From Sphingobacterium lactis (GTDB lineage Bacteria > Bacteroidota > Bacteroidia > Sphingobacteriales > Sphingobacteriaceae): DNA of 64,000 bases. The translations under genes and the position numbers were made by a program. Location: NCBI RefSeq assembly GCF_011046555.1, contig NZ_CP049246.1, forward strand, positions 868,001-932,000, in the 5' to 3' direction. Positions 63,201 through 64,000 of the stretch are shown in pieces (the first letter of the stretch is position 1; the number at the start of each line of letters is the position of its first letter). Below the pieces are notes generated by a model. The model made no database searches, was not told the origin of the DNA, and saw only the letters and a program-made list of their open reading frames with translations.

Positions 63201-63625
63201 TGAAAATAGAACACGAAATATTAGTTAATAAATATGGACAGGGGCTTGTCGGTACAGAACTACTTTTAAATTTATTTGGAAGTTTTGATATGGATTCTCA
63301 GAAGGTGTTTTTAAGTGAAATACAATTTCTTATTCTTCAATCAAAACCGAAAGAAAAAGATATTGAACCAGCTATAATAAACAGTGGTCTGAAATCTACA
63401 TACACACCTTGTGTATTACTCAAAAAGGGTGTTGCAAATCATAATTTAGAAAAACTTGTAAACCTGCCTGAAAATGAACTGACAAAAGCGTTTCTATTGC
63501 TTTTAAGTTTGTTTAGGATAGCTTATAAGAGAAGGTTTGTAGTAGAAAAAGACAACCCTGATAAATGGTGGTATTGGGATTTATCTGACGAAACAAATAT
63601 TAACAGAATACCGCAAAATAGATAA
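63200..63625 (+). CDS. DUF5958-like protein, probable immunity protein
   Basis: 141 residues, no signal peptide. The pattern FLSEIQFLILQSKPKEKDIEPAI, SGLKSTYTPCVLLKKGVANH, LPENELTKAFLLLLSLFRIAYKRRF and NPDKWWYWDLSDE matches, from memory, the DUF5958 family of Bacteroidota. Its ATG overlaps the stop of the upstream toxin-like gene (TAATG), so the two are translationally coupled, the usual order of toxin then immunity. The lack of an export signal means it would protect the cytoplasm. Immunity role is inference from position. Confidence 0.75.
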   Translation: MKIEHEILVNKYGQGLVGTELLLNLFGSFDMDSQKVFLSEIQFLILQSKPKEKDIEPAIINSGLKSTYTPCVLLKKGVANHNLEKLVNLPENELTKAFLLLLSLFRIAYKRRFVVEKDNPDKWWYWDLSDETNINRIPQNR

Positions 63626-63950
63626 CAATAGCAAAGCCTCGATTTTGCAATGTCCTTAAATAGTTAAACACTTTCTGGGGGGTGAAAATCAGTTTAAACA
63701 GCAAGGAAGCCAATTATTCCTCGCTGCTTAAATTTAAAAAATAGTCCCATTCTTCCCCCCATCCCAGTATTCCCCTTTCTATCTCAAATCTCAAATCTCA
63801 AATCTCCCATCTCACATCTCCAATGTAACTTCCTTGCGACACTATTTCGTTTACATTAATTTACACTTCTTCTTTTTTTCTTTGTTGCGTATTCGGAATG
63901 CTAAACTTTTTTCCTATACTGCTGTCAATAAGAAGTATACCAAAAATAGT
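63626..63950. other. Intergenic region with low-complexity repeats
   Basis: About 325 bases. Holds an array of ATCTCAAATCTCAAATCTC units at 63778-63822 and the T-rich promoter side of the next gene; no reading frame. Confidence 0.5.
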
Positions 63951-64000
63951 ATGAAAAGGATCATCATTATTGCTTTGCTATTGACAACGAGTTTTCACTT
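63951..64000 (+). CDS. Start of a secreted protein, cut by window end
   Basis: The ATG at 63951 opens MKRIIIIALLLTTSFH, a signal-peptide start, and runs off the window. Only 16 residues are visible, so nothing more can be said. Confidence 0.5.
   Translation, partial: MKRIIIIALLLTTSFH

Noticed and set aside
63778..63822. Tandem CTCAAAT units as a possible CRISPR or origin-like iteron array
   Set aside because: Units are about 7 bases and degenerate, without spacers; no replication gene nearby. Best treated as low-complexity repeat.

Overview
This is a stretch of a Bacteroidota chromosome, most likely family Sphingobacteriaceae (Sphingobacterium/Pedobacter-like). The basis is: many genes are preceded by the Bacteroidota promoter -7 box TAnnTTTG, sometimes with TTTG/TTG about 19-20 bases upstream; start sites generally lack Shine-Dalgarno pairing although the 16S tail keeps CCTCC; and the gene content is typical of the phylum (Rpb6-like omega, BamD, OmpA with thrombospondin type-3 repeats, YfhO, a tiny AURKAIP1/COX24 protein). 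The genus call is inference from general resemblance.

Layout. 1-4.5 kb is AT-rich accessory DNA: the end of an AAA/ABC-type ATPase followed by a DUF4435/TOPRIM protein (a PARIS-like anti-phage pair cut by the window edge), unknown genes, a frameshifted secreted-protein gene and a BamE-like lipoprotein. 4.5-8.5 kb is a carbohydrate cluster: a six-hairpin-like protein and a GT4 glycosyltransferase diverge from a GH130 enzyme. 8.6-16.3 kb holds small outer-membrane barrels, a 2OG-Fe(II) oxygenase, a zinc-ribbon protein, a TPR/LytS-type kinase/LytTR regulator operon and a BioF-like PLP enzyme. 16.5-24.9 kb is core: HU, a TPR protein, the AURKAIP1/COX24 mini-protein, RNase G, miaA, a Gfo/Idh/MocA oxidoreductase, a Mom-like protein, def, an S41 peptidase and a TRIC channel. 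25-27.2 kb is a BlaR1/BlaI-type pair with two clear operators.

27.2-28.8 kb has no credible genes but is full of repeats: two 167-bp palindromic elements with compensated stem changes, a large inverted repeat with inner tandem units and a 50-bp direct repeat. It leads into a complete rRNA operon (two promoters, 16S, tRNA-Ile, tRNA-Ala, 23S, 5S, terminator) at 28.8-34.4 kb, whose two precursor-processing stalks are visible.

34.6-62.6 kb is housekeeping: an RsmF-like methyltransferase, coaBC, rpoZ, bamD, NifU-like, LolC/E-like permease, MBL hydrolase, aroE, a large TPR protein, OmpA, Pit with its DUF47 partner and a PhoR-like kinase, phosphatidylserine decarboxylase, polA, rsgA, an AsmA-like protein, a TrkH/TrkA potassium system, YfhO and rnhB. 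Several of these have the -7 box only 3-7 bases from the start codon, suggesting leaderless or nearly leaderless mRNAs.

62.8-63.6 kb is again AT-rich and carries a small secreted nucleotidyltransferase-fold protein that looks like a free-standing polymorphic-toxin domain, coupled through TAATG to a DUF5958-like probable immunity protein. The window ends inside the signal peptide of another gene. No transposase, integrase or CRISPR array was recognised.
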